A stretch of 53,695 bases of DNA from an uncultured Verrucomicrobia subdivision 3 bacterium (lineage in GTDB: Bacteria; Verrucomicrobiota; Verrucomicrobiia; Limisphaerales; UBA11358): the NCBI GenBank assembly GCA_903872345.1, contig CAIQKM010000017.1, positions 79,690 through 133,384 of the forward strand, in the 5' to 3' direction. Position numbers and translations under genes: made by a program. The notes beneath the pieces are model-generated. The model did no database searches. It was not told the origin of the DNA and saw only the letters and a program-made list of their open reading frames with translations. Positions within the stretch are counted from its first letter, which is position 1, and every line of letters starts with the position of its first letter. This document shows positions 7,478 through 15,082 of this stretch, piece by piece.

Positions 7478-9658
7478 CTACTGCGGCGCGCTCGCCTGCT
7501 CATCCAGCTCCAGTCGCAGATAGTCGTACATAATCCCGCTGGTGATGCCCCCGGCGGGCACCGTGAGCTTCAGCACATTCGAGCCGGCTTTCATGAGCGA
7601 AGCGTCAAATGCCAGGTCATGTTCGGCCCAGAATCCGCCAATGCCGTCGCGGTTGATGGTCCCGTTATAAACCAGCCCGCTCACGCGGCCGATCGGCTGG
7701 TCATTCACTGACGCCAGCAGACTGCGCGAACCCACGCCGCAAATGGCCAGTCGCAAGGTTGCCTTGCCATGCACGGCCGCCGGCAGGTTGAAGGCGATGG
7801 ACCACGTGGTGCTGCGGCCCTGGCCGTTGCCGGTGGTGTTGTCGGGATTCTCATTATGCGGCACCTGCTCGATAAACCAGTCCTTGTGAAAATCACTTTG
7901 GCCGATGGTGTAATTCACGTCGTTCGGAAACAATTTCGGATATTCCAGATACCAGCCCCAGTGGAAATAGTCGTCGCCCTTGAAAAACTCGGAGGCATTG
8001 CGGTTCGGAATGCCCACGTCCCAAAGCTGCCGGCCATAACGCACCGGCTGCCAACTCACCGTACCGAGATTCAACTCGCTCCCGCCGCCAACAGTCACGT
8101 TGGTCTGGGAGAAGTCGCCGAGCACGCCATCGGCAATCGCGTGGAGTGTGTAATGGCCGGGGCGGACGTTGGGTATGCTGAATTTCCCTTGGGCATCCGC
8201 GCGCACCCAAAATTCATAATACTTCGCGTCGTTCTGCCACTCCACAATACGCGGCAGTCCGCCGCCGCCGCCGCCACGTCCGCCCCGCGTTCCGAAGCGG
8301 CGACGGCCAAACTGATTGGTGCCATTGCCACCTGTCTGATTGCCATAACCACCGTAACTTCCATAGGCCGGCCGGTTCGCCGGATTCGTCGCCATCCCTA
8401 TCTCACCATTGGTGCCGGCCGTGATGTCGCGCAAATAATTGGTTTCATCCTCGCCCCCGCCGGCGGGACCAAAACCGCCGCCAAACGCCCCGCGCCCGCG
8501 CGGATTGGCCGGCGGAGCGTAGTCCGGCGCGGACAAACCGACCAGTATATTGGACATCTGGAGCGTCGGCATGAGGGGATCATTCAAAACGATCCGCCCG
8601 GAAACGGTGGCGCGTTCGCTCTTGTGCGGATAATCCACGCCCGCCACCCAGTCAAAGGGCCAGGCGGCCGCTTCGGTCCCGGCCTTGGCCAAGGCATCCT
8701 GCCACATGGCCTCGGGTGTGGGACCGGCGTTGCAATAAATCAGAAACGGCCCGATCACCTTGGTCCAAGCCTCACCCTGCCCCACGTTACACAAACTCCC
8801 GCCATAGTGACTGCCGCGCCAGTAGTTCAGCAACGTCGGCGGAGCGGCGGCGGTCAGACTGGTGGTAAAGGTGGCATCGCGATGCGAGGAGAGTTCAAAT
8901 TTCGTGGGACCGCCGCTGAGATATTCCATGGAAGGATTCACGAACCACAAGCCGACATGTTCCGTGGTGCTGGACCACCCCCACGCCCGCACCTCGAACT
9001 GGTTCGCGGAGTAATCGTATTTGTGTTCCACCTGCCCTTTATAAATGCCCGTGTTCATACGCCGCGCCTCCTTCATGTTCATCGGCGTGCCATGATTCCA
9101 ATCATATGTCGAAATCATCTTGAGATTGCGATGCGCATCCACGGTCATCCAGTCCAGCATCTCATTGAGCTTCACACAAAAGCGCGCCTCGCCCACGGAG
9201 GTGGCGGGATAATTCGTCGGGTGGGAAAAAATGGAATAGGTGTAGAGACCGGCATCGCCGCGCCCGAGGGCGTAACGGATTTCAATGTCCGCAATGACGC
9301 TGCCGCCGGGGCCGCTGCCCATCTGACCGCCGTCGGAAATGCCCTTGATGGAAATTTCGGCACGGGCGCCGCCGTTGGCTTTCGGGTCAATGGTGACGCC
9401 CGTTTCCTGCCGGCCGCGGGCGGCATTATGTGACCAATAGCCGGCCTGGCGATTGCCTTCCTGCAACATTTCATGCCCCTGATAAACCAGCGACGTCAGA
9501 TTGCCCGAATGGCGGGAAATGTTCGCGGTGACGATGCCGTTGGCGAGGGTGAACGTGTCATCCGTTTCGACTACCGTAACGGGAGCATCAACTGCGGCGC
9601 GCAGCACTCCGGACAGGAAAAAAATCAATGCCAGCGCCGCCAGCTTCGGAAATCTCAT
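7478..9658 (-). CDS. Exported rhamnogalacturonan lyase, PL4 type
   Basis: The 726-residue protein starts with a signal peptide (MRFPKLAALALIFFLSGVLRA). Residues about 25-340 look like the PL4 catalytic beta-sandwich (FTLANGIVTANISRHSGNLTSLVYQG; DWMTVDAHRNLKMIST; YKGQVEHKYDYSANQ). A fibronectin-III-like domain (about 345-540; VRADAQGKFSIPNVRPGHYT) and a C-terminal CBM-like jelly-roll (about 545-720; LWDVGIPNRNASEFF, YFHWGWYLEYPKLFP) follow in PL4 order. The enzyme would cleave the rhamnose-galacturonate backbone of pectin by beta-elimination outside the cytoplasm. An unusual Gly/Asn/Arg-rich segment (about 383-468, positions 8255-8512) interrupts the FN3-like part, including RGGRGGGGGG. The gene seems monocistronic. 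A GH29 fucosidase lies 2 kb further along, consistent with pectin use. The exact catalytic residues were not assigned. Confidence 0.85.
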   Translation of the reverse strand: MRFPKLAALALIFFLSGVLRAAVDAPVTVVETDDTFTLANGIVTANISRHSGNLTSLVYQGHEMLQEGNRQAGYWSHNAARGRQETGVTIDPKANGGARAEISIKGISDGGQMGSGPGGSVIADIEIRYALGRGDAGLYTYSIFSHPTNYPATSVGEARFCVKLNEMLDWMTVDAHRNLKMISTYDWNHGTPMNMKEARRMNTGIYKGQVEHKYDYSANQFEVRAWGWSSTTEHVGLWFVNPSMEYLSGGPTKFELSSHRDATFTTSLTAAAPPTLLNYWRGSHYGGSLCNVGQGEAWTKVIGPFLIYCNAGPTPEAMWQDALAKAGTEAAAWPFDWVAGVDYPHKSERATVSGRIVLNDPLMPTLQMSNILVGLSAPDYAPPANPRGRGAFGGGFGPAGGGEDETNYLRDITAGTNGEIGMATNPANRPAYGSYGGYGNQTGGNGTNQFGRRRFGTRGGRGGGGGGLPRIVEWQNDAKYYEFWVRADAQGKFSIPNVRPGHYTLHAIADGVLGDFSQTNVTVGGGSELNLGTVSWQPVRYGRQLWDVGIPNRNASEFFKGDDYFHWGWYLEYPKLFPNDVNYTIGQSDFHKDWFIEQVPHNENPDNTTGNGQGRSTTWSIAFNLPAAVHGKATLRLAICGVGSRSLLASVNDQPIGRVSGLVYNGTINRDGIGGFWAEHDLAFDASLMKAGSNVLKLTVPAGGITSGIMYDYLRLELDEQASAPQ

Positions 9659-9798
9659 AAAAAGTTCGGAATAATCGGGTCGTGATTCCAGACGCCGCCC
9701 ATGTCCAAACCGTTACAAATTGTTTAAAAACGGCAGCTTGGACGCAAGCTGTCCAAACCACCGGAGCCGAAAGAAGTGTCCCGGCCAAAAGCTTGTAG

Positions 9799-10095
9799 TC
9801 AGGCCGCCAGCACCGGCGGTTCCGGCATGGCCAGCAGATGCTGGAGCAGAACGGTGTCTTCGCGCGTTGCCAGCTGTTTCGCGCCATTGCCATTGGTGGC
9901 CACGATCAGGTTCATGGGCCGCCCCTGGCTCTGAATGTAGTAGGAGAAAGACTTGGCATCAATGTAGGTGACGGCATTTTCGGCGGTATGACGCCAGCGC
10001 GAACCCGCCCAGTTGCCCCCAATGAAAACCACCCGTCGGCTGCCGTCCACCGCTTCGGCGTGCCCCACCCATTCCACTTTTAACAAAATCGGCAT
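9799..10095 (-). CDS. Small DUF3892-like protein
   Basis: This 98-residue protein starts MPILLKVEWVGHAEAVDGSR and contains IGGNWAGSRWRHTAENAVTYID and LATREDTVLLQHLLAMPEPP. The pattern is an N-terminal strand, a central Trp, an aliphatic helix around a predicted Ile-x-x-Ile, then a T-x-x-D element and a terminal LLxxPxxP. It matches my recollection of the DUF3892 family, whose function is unknown. There is no signal peptide or membrane segment, so it should be cytoplasmic. An AAAGG sequence lies somewhat far upstream of the ATG. The flanking genes do not suggest a pathway. Confidence 0.6.
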   Translation of the reverse strand: MPILLKVEWVGHAEAVDGSRRVVFIGGNWAGSRWRHTAENAVTYIDAKSFSYYIQSQGRPMNLIVATNGNGAKQLATREDTVLLQHLLAMPEPPVLAA

Positions 10096-10305
10096 AATTC
10101 AAATATCCAAACCTTTTTCCTGATGATTCAATCCTATCAGGGTTATTGAGAGGCTCATAGTCATATCGGCGTTTATAATTTTGAACACAATTGCCGAATA
10201 TACGTCCGGGGAGATTCCCGGTTGATCCAGCTCCCCGGGCGCACCCCGACACTGCCCCCCAATCCAGAACCGTGACATCGTCAATCCTGCTCGCCGACCG
10301 GGTTA

Positions 10306-10384
10306 TCTCCCTCTCCGCCATTGGTAAATGGGGGAGAGGGCCGGGGTGAGGTGGTGCTCAGCTATTTAACCCGGGGCAGTGTCA
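10306..10384. repeat. Interspersed hairpin repeat, copy A
   Basis: About 79 bp match a second copy at 39427-39512. The shared core begins TCTCCCTCTCCGCC, passes ATTGGTAAATGGGGGAGAG and continues GGGGTGAGGTGG, then degenerates. The CCCTCTCC/GGGAGAGGG arms can pair. It resembles the CCCTCTCC...GGGGTGAGG intergenic REP-like elements seen in many GC-rich bacteria (recalled, not searched). Confidence 0.8.
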
Positions 10385-10421
10385 AGCTACGCCCCAACTC
10401 CCCTCCTCGGGCAAAAAATCA

Positions 10422-10450
10422 TTGACGGATTGCGCCTCACCGCCGAACAT
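10422..10450 (+). promoter_or_regulatory. Candidate tetR promoter
   Basis: TTGACG (10422-10427), a 17-bp spacer and GAACAT (10445-10450) would place the transcription start inside the operator, a few bases before the ATG. The -10 element is weak, and no Shine-Dalgarno sequence is present. Confidence 0.35.
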
Positions 10451-10466
10451 ACCAACCGGTTTGCAT
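10449..10466. promoter_or_regulatory. TetR-type operator overlapping the tetR start codon
   Basis: ATACCAACCGGTTTGCAT is an imperfect 18-bp palindrome centred on AACCGGTT. The same box recurs at 11261-11278 with one base changed. The position over the start codon suggests autorepression by the adjacent regulator. Confidence 0.75.
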
Positions 10467-11136
10467 GACAGATATAACCACCAAGTCAAAACGACCGGTT
10501 ACCCGCCAAAAACTTTTGGACGCCAGCGTCAAGCTGATGCGGATCAAGGGGTTTAACGCCACCAGTGTGGAAGACATTTGCGACGCCGCCGACGTCACCA
10601 AGGGCGGCTTCTTCCATTATTTTCACAGCAAACAGGCCGTTGCCAAAGCGGCGGTGGAACATTATCGCCAGGCACGGCAGCAGGCGTTTGAACAGGCCTC
10701 CTTCCGGAAACTGGCCGACCCGCTGGAACGGGTTTACGGACGCCTGAATTTCATAAAAAACGACCTCCTGGAATCCGTACAAGTCACCGGCGGCTGTCTG
10801 TTGGGCATGCTGGCCCAAGAGTTGGCCATTACCCATCCATTGCTCCGTCAAACCTGCCAGAACGCGTTCCTGAGCATGACGCTGGAATTTGAGAAAGACC
10901 TGGCGGCGGCCAAAACCCGTTACGCCCCCCAGGCCGATTTCGATCCCAAAAAGATCGCCAACCTGTTCATGGCCATCTACCAAGGATCACTCCTCCTAGC
11001 CAAGACGGCGGAGAGCCATACGATCATGGAGGAAAACTTTGACCAGTTTGCCCGGCTGCTGGCCGGATTATTTAACCGCGCCTCCCAGCCACTCCCCGTC
11101 ATCACCGATCCGTCCTCAGACCATTCGCGAAACTGA
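10465..11136 (+). CDS. TetR/AcrR-family transcriptional regulator
   Basis: This 223-residue repressor has an N-terminal TetR helix-turn-helix domain (about 14-60): RQKLLDASVKLMRIKGFNAT, then SVEDICDAADVTKGGFFHYF, then HSKQAVAKAAVEH. The rest is an all-helical ligand-binding and dimerisation domain. The ATG is the only reasonable start, because an in-frame TGA lies upstream at 10423. The 18-bp palindrome covers that start codon, and a sister copy lies 125 bp after the stop, so the protein very likely represses itself. No regulated plus-strand gene follows the second box, so the target may have been lost or lie elsewhere. The ligand is unknown. Confidence 0.93.
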   Translation: MTDITTKSKRPVTRQKLLDASVKLMRIKGFNATSVEDICDAADVTKGGFFHYFHSKQAVAKAAVEHYRQARQQAFEQASFRKLADPLERVYGRLNFIKNDLLESVQVTGGCLLGMLAQELAITHPLLRQTCQNAFLSMTLEFEKDLAAAKTRYAPQADFDPKKIANLFMAIYQGSLLLAKTAESHTIMEENFDQFARLLAGLFNRASQPLPVITDPSSDHSRN

Positions 11137-11260
11137 AATTACCCGACAAGCCAACCCCTGCCATGGCAAGACCGGCGGTTCAGTGAAGACGACGGCAATG
11201 ACGAAACGATCCGGCTGCCCAATCGCTTCTTCCAACCCCCTTGCAAGCGACACTCATAAC

Positions 11261-11278
11261 ATACCAACCGGTTTGTAT
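11261..11278. promoter_or_regulatory. Second TetR-type operator
   Basis: ATACCAACCGGTTTGTAT differs from the box at the tetR start by one base and is closer to a perfect palindrome. It is followed by TATATTC and a TTTTTGTC stretch. No plus-strand gene begins within 2.5 kb, so the box has no evident target. Confidence 0.7.
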
Positions 11279-11510
11279 ATTCTTTTTGTCAACCTAAAAT
11301 AATCCAAACCGATAACAACCAGTTAACTATCAATTGTTTTAACACGATATATTAACTCCCCATATAATCGGCCAGGTACGCACATAATCCTGCCAGACGG
11401 CAACCGTAAACCGGGGCCGTCAGGCGCAAGCAGAAGGTGACAGCCCGACTATAATGGGTTGGCCTAGTCTGCCGCAGCATCGATGGCTGCCATGCTACCG
11501 GCGGGAAGGA

Positions 11511-11553
11511 AAAGTAAAAAACCTCAAGCTGCGCCCGACGCACAGCTTGAGGT
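11511..11553 (-). terminator. Intrinsic terminator of the fucosidase gene
   Basis: Perfect 11-bp arms ACCTCAAGCTG (11521-11531) and CAGCTTGAGGT (11543-11553) form a hairpin. On the minus strand it runs into TTTTTACTTT, giving a standard Rho-independent terminator about 30 bp after the fucosidase stop. Confidence 0.88.
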
Positions 11554-11583
11554 CTGAATTGAAATCACCGGAAATTCCGACGT

Positions 11584-12960
11584 TCACTGATATTCCAAAC
11601 AAACCACGGAAGCAATGGCATCCGGTGCCTGCTTGGGCAGCTTGATGCTCACGCCCTGTTCGGTCTGCTTGAACTTGAGCTTCTTATGCTTGGGATCGGC
11701 CAGCAGGTAGGCCTTGGCGATCTTGCCCTTCACCGCCGGCATTTCGAATTGATTCGTTGGCCACTCAAAGATGTGCAGATAAATTTTGCCCGCCTTGGTA
11801 GTGCAGCGCCATTGCCACGCGGGAATGAACTTCGGCTTGCCCTTTTTGTCCTTCTCGGTGGCGCTAAACTGGCCCGCTTCCGCACCAAACGGCGTGGGAC
11901 CGGAACCATAGACAGACTCGCCATTCACCGCCATCCATTTGCCCACGTCCGCCAGCCGGTCCAAGCTCGCCTGCGGCATCAACCCTTCGCTCGTCGGTCC
12001 GACGTTCAGGAGATAGTTGCCGCCCTTGCTCGCAATGTCGCACAAATTGCGAATCAGCGTCTCGCTGGACTTCCAGTTGTTGTCATCGCGCTTGAAACCC
12101 CAGGTGTTGTTCATGGTCATGCACGTTTCCCAGTCTTCGCCGGGATAACCCTGCGGCGGAATGAATTGCTCCGGCGTTTCGGTATCGCCCTTGAAGCCGC
12201 CGCCCAGCCGGTTGTTCATGATGATGCCCGGCTTCAGTTCCTGCACCGTCTTGTAGAGCTTCGCCGCGCGATCGTAATTCATGTCATGCGGCGTGTCCCA
12301 CCACAGCACCACGGGAAACTCGCCATAGTTGCTCAAAATTTCGCGCACCTGCGGCACCGCGATTTTATCAATGTAATCATCCATGTCATGCTGCTGCGCC
12401 GGATCCCACTTGCCGCCGCTGGCGGCCCCGCCGTTGTTCCAATCCTGCGCCTGCGAATAGTAGAACCCGAGCTTCATGCCATACTTGCGGCAGGCCGTCG
12501 CGAGTTCCTGCAAGGGATCGCGCCCAAACGGCGTGGCATGGGTGATGCCCCATGGGGAAACCTTGGTGTCGAACATGGCGAAACCGTCATGATGCTTCGA
12601 CGTGATGACCATGTACTTCATGCCCGCGTCATGCGCCGCCTTCACCCAGGCATCGGCATCAAATTTGACGGGGTTAAAATCCTTGGCGAAAGCCTGATAG
12701 TCGGACATGGGAATCTTGCCCCGGTTCATGATCCATTCACCGATACCCGCCACCGGCTTGTCATGATAATATCCGGCCGGAACGGAATAGACACCCCAAT
12801 GGATGAACATGCCAAACTTCGCTTCGCGCCACCACCCCATGCGGGCGTCGCGCTGCTCCTTGGTCTCGACCTTGTCGGTCTGGTTGGTCTGGGCGGAAGC
12901 CGCCGGAATAAGGGCGGCCAAAGCCAGCCCCAACGCAAGTAATAACGATTTTTTAGCCAT
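11584..12960 (-). CDS. Secreted alpha-L-fucosidase, GH29
   Basis: The 458-residue protein begins with a signal peptide (AALIPAASA, cleavage near residue 23). The GH29 catalytic barrel shows REAKFGMFIHWGVYSVPAGY (about 45-64), MVITSKHHDGFAMFDTKVS (about 117-135) and GFYYSQAQDW. The nucleophile is very likely Asp222 in VVLWWDTP. LLNVGPTSEG near residue 320 is also typical of the family. A beta-sandwich C-terminal domain (about 375-458) follows. The enzyme removes alpha-linked L-fucose from glycans with retention of configuration. The acid/base residue of GH29 is variable and was not assigned. The gene stands alone, with its own terminator. Together with the PL4 lyase it fits degradation of pectin, xyloglucan or algal side chains. 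Confidence 0.95.
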   Translation of the reverse strand: MAKKSLLLALGLALAALIPAASAQTNQTDKVETKEQRDARMGWWREAKFGMFIHWGVYSVPAGYYHDKPVAGIGEWIMNRGKIPMSDYQAFAKDFNPVKFDADAWVKAAHDAGMKYMVITSKHHDGFAMFDTKVSPWGITHATPFGRDPLQELATACRKYGMKLGFYYSQAQDWNNGGAASGGKWDPAQQHDMDDYIDKIAVPQVREILSNYGEFPVVLWWDTPHDMNYDRAAKLYKTVQELKPGIIMNNRLGGGFKGDTETPEQFIPPQGYPGEDWETCMTMNNTWGFKRDDNNWKSSETLIRNLCDIASKGGNYLLNVGPTSEGLMPQASLDRLADVGKWMAVNGESVYGSGPTPFGAEAGQFSATEKDKKGKPKFIPAWQWRCTTKAGKIYLHIFEWPTNQFEMPAVKGKIAKAYLLADPKHKKLKFKQTEQGVSIKLPKQAPDAIASVVCLEYQ

Positions 12961-13100
12961 TTTGAATCGATGATTTGGAATAGGTTCAACTCCCCAGACA
13001 AACGAAAGTCCGTGGAGGTTTCAAATATTAGGAAAAAAGCCCCCGCTTATATACTGCCCATTCGGGTGGTAACCGCCATCCGGTCCACCCAATACTAACA

Positions 13101-13607
13101 TCATTGGCGGGCCGTCACCTTGGAGGCGTCATATTTCCAGCCCACCGGCCGGCCATCCGGCAAACGAACCAAAGTATGGTCCGGTAACGTCGCCGGCCCG
13201 CTCCAGGTGGATTGCAGGTGAACCGTGGTGGTGACTCCGGCGGCAATAATCACCGGCACAGTCACCCAGCCATAAACGTCAGATTGCGCCTTCACCAAAT
13301 ATTTGCCCGTCGGCAACACCACCCAGGCCGGGGTTTCATCCATGTTGCCGATGTGATTGGGCACAAATTTGACCAGCTTGCCGGCCGGGTCAAAAATACG
13401 GTAGCCGGTGTGCGGATAATAATACGTATTGTCTCCAATCTGGTCCGTTTCCGTGGCGGAATACATCTTGAGATAACCCCGGGAACCGGGCGGCGACCAG
13501 CGGACATGAGACGGACCGACGGTGTCGAGCACCACCGGCTTGGTGGCACAACCCGTTGCCAGCCAGACGGCGGCTCCCAATGCGAGCGTAAGGTGGAAAG
13601 TTTTCAT
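13101..13607 (-). CDS. Small lipoprotein, paralogue of the one at 29701-30150
   Basis: This 168-residue protein has a lipoprotein signal peptide (MKTFHLTLALGAAVWLATGC, lipobox LATGC). The mature part is predicted to be mostly beta. It shares TGYRIFDPAGKLVKFV, LPTGKYLVKAQS and VTVPVIIAAGVTTTVHL with the lipoprotein at 29701-30150, which has SYRIFTGDGKLLQFV, LPAGKYLVKAHA and VTVPVIIENGRTTAVHL. The GKYLVKA core followed by a PVII strand looks like a transthyretin/carboxypeptidase-regulatory-like fold. The function is unknown. It is divergently transcribed from the CzcA-type efflux operon, just as its paralogue sits divergent from the second efflux operon, which suggests an envelope accessory role. 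Confidence 0.85.
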   Translation of the reverse strand: MKTFHLTLALGAAVWLATGCATKPVVLDTVGPSHVRWSPPGSRGYLKMYSATETDQIGDNTYYYPHTGYRIFDPAGKLVKFVPNHIGNMDETPAWVVLPTGKYLVKAQSDVYGWVTVPVIIAAGVTTTVHLQSTWSGPATLPDHTLVRLPDGRPVGWKYDASKVTARQ

Positions 13608-13732
13608 AACACTTACAACCTACTCGCCCCACATTAAGAAGTATTGAACCGCAGATTAAAAACCGCTGAACTGCCGTTCATATACCTTCCGCAAAAAAGG
13701 ACCCGCCGGCCCGAAATGGCGCCCCACCCAAA

Positions 13733-13749
13733 GTAGGGCGAAATCCTAC
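13733..13749. promoter_or_regulatory. Inverted repeat in the divergent lipoprotein/efflux promoter region
   Basis: GTAGG and CCTAC arms are separated by 7 nt (GCGAAAT). The dyad lies about 60 bp before the adaptor start and 126 bp before the divergent lipoprotein start. A TACAAT -10-like element (13774-13779) has no good -35, so the dyad may bind an activator such as the NarL-type regulator at the operon's end. Confidence 0.4.
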
Positions 13750-13795
13750 AAATGATTTAGGCCGCACTCTACATACAATCCGCGTTTGGCCCACT

Positions 13796-15061
13796 ATGGT
13801 TGACCGTATGCACAAGAGAGTTTGCATTCGTCGAATTGCCGGCCATCCGCCGGAGAAATGGCCCGGGACAAACCGGCTGGCTCCTTTCACCTTGGCGGTG
13901 GCCATGATGATTTTCTTCGTCAGCCGCTTTCCCTCCCGCTCCGATACACCCGCTGCGTCCGGTCTGCCGGCGACCGCGCCGGGGATGGTTTCCAACGCCC
14001 CGCCCGCCGAAGCCGTCGTGGAGCTGGCGCCCAGCCAATTAAACGCCATTCAAATCGCCCCCGTCGGTATCGGACTATTCCCGGTGGATGTCGAGGCGCT
14101 GGGCAACATTGATTATAACGAGGATCTGTCCGTCCAGGTCTTTCCATCGTATCAGGGCAAAATCATCACGGCTTTCGCCAGTCTGGGTGATGCCGTGCAA
14201 ACGGGGCAACCGCTCTACACCATTGACAGCCCGGATCTGATCCAGGCCGAATCCACCCTCATCACGGCGGCGGCACAGGAAGTTCTGTATAGCAATGAAC
14301 TTGCCCGGGCTTCGATTCTTTATGGCACCAACGGCGTTTCCCAGCGCGAACACGAGCAGGCGGTGAATGATGAACAGACGGCCAATGGCGCGCTCAAAGC
14401 GGCCCGGGAAGCCGTTCGCATCTTCGGCAAAACCGCCGACGAAATGGACCGGATCATTGCCACCCGGCAGCTTGATCCGGCGCTCGTGGTTCGCAGTCCG
14501 GTGACCGGCCGGATCACCGCCCGCAACGCGCAACCGGGTCTGCTCGCCCAACCCGGCAACGCACCCGCGCCTTATACGGTGGCGGATTTGACCACCAAGT
14601 GGATGGTGGCCAATGCTGCCGAAAGCGACAGCCCGTTGCTCAAGGTTGGACAGCCGTTCCGCGCCACGGTCATGGCGTTGCCGGGCCGTGTCTTCACCGG
14701 CAAAATTGCCCGGCTGGGCGCGGCGGTGGACCCCATCTCCCACCGGCTCATGGTGCGCGGGGAACTGACCGACCCCGGCCACGAACTCACCCCGGGCATG
14801 TTGGCCAGCTTCAAGATCCAAATCCAGGAGCCGGTAACAGGAATCGCCCTGCCGGCCAATGGCGTTGTCCGCAACGGAGACGGCACCAAGGCCGCCTGGG
14901 TGACGACGGATCGCCACCATTTTTACCAGCGTTTGCTCAAGCTGGGCCGGGAGGATCACGGACAGTATCAGGTGCTCGCCGGCCTGCAGCCCGGCGAACT
15001 GGCGGTGACAGACGGCGCCGTTTTCATCAGCAACATCCTGTACGCCCCGCCCACCGACTAA
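13796..15061 (+). CDS. RND efflux periplasmic adaptor (CzcB/CusB-like membrane fusion protein)
   Basis: The 421-residue protein has an N-terminal hydrophobic segment (LAPFTLAVAMMIFFVSRF, about 28-45) that acts as anchor or signal. The membrane-fusion-protein modules follow: a barrel-sandwich hybrid (SYQGKIITAFASLGDAVQTG, then VVRSPVTGRITARNAQPGLL), a helical hairpin between them (about 140-215), a beta-barrel (VGQPFRATVMALPGRVFTGK) and a membrane-proximal domain (GLQPGELAVTDGAVFI). It would link the CzcA-type pump to the outer-membrane factor encoded downstream. An alternative ATG lies at 13808, and neither start has a clear ribosome-binding site. It heads a five-gene plus-strand operon. No His- or Met-rich metal-binding tail is visible, so the metal cannot be named. 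Confidence 0.93.
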   Translation: MVDRMHKRVCIRRIAGHPPEKWPGTNRLAPFTLAVAMMIFFVSRFPSRSDTPAASGLPATAPGMVSNAPPAEAVVELAPSQLNAIQIAPVGIGLFPVDVEALGNIDYNEDLSVQVFPSYQGKIITAFASLGDAVQTGQPLYTIDSPDLIQAESTLITAAAQEVLYSNELARASILYGTNGVSQREHEQAVNDEQTANGALKAAREAVRIFGKTADEMDRIIATRQLDPALVVRSPVTGRITARNAQPGLLAQPGNAPAPYTVADLTTKWMVANAAESDSPLLKVGQPFRATVMALPGRVFTGKIARLGAAVDPISHRLMVRGELTDPGHELTPGMLASFKIQIQEPVTGIALPANGVVRNGDGTKAAWVTTDRHHFYQRLLKLGREDHGQYQVLAGLQPGELAVTDGAVFISNILYAPPTD

Positions 15062-15082
15062 GCCGTCCACCCAAGGCATCTC

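Larger units (their letters stand above)
10096..10464. other. Intergenic region upstream of tetR
   Basis: This 369-bp stretch has no convincing gene. It holds a short dyad (CCTGAT at 10119-10124 with ATCAGG at 10136-10141), a copy of an interspersed hairpin repeat (10306-10384) and the tetR promoter/operator at its right end. Confidence 0.7.
11137..11583. other. Intergenic region downstream of tetR
   Basis: This 447-bp region has no supported gene. It contains a second TetR operator (11261-11278), an AT-rich stretch with TTAACTATCAATTGTTTTAA near 11322-11341, and the minus-strand terminator of the fucosidase gene. Confidence 0.7.

Noticed and set aside
7769..9433. 554-codon plus-strand frame opposite the PL4 lyase
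   Set aside because: Shadow of the lyase gene, with no start signals or domains.
10306..10384. CRISPR-like repeat
   Set aside because: The two copies are 29 kb apart, with no array, spacers or cas genes.
11352..11543. 63-codon minus-strand frame downstream of tetR
   Set aside because: It overlaps the intrinsic terminator of the fucosidase gene and has no ribosome-binding site or recognisable motif.
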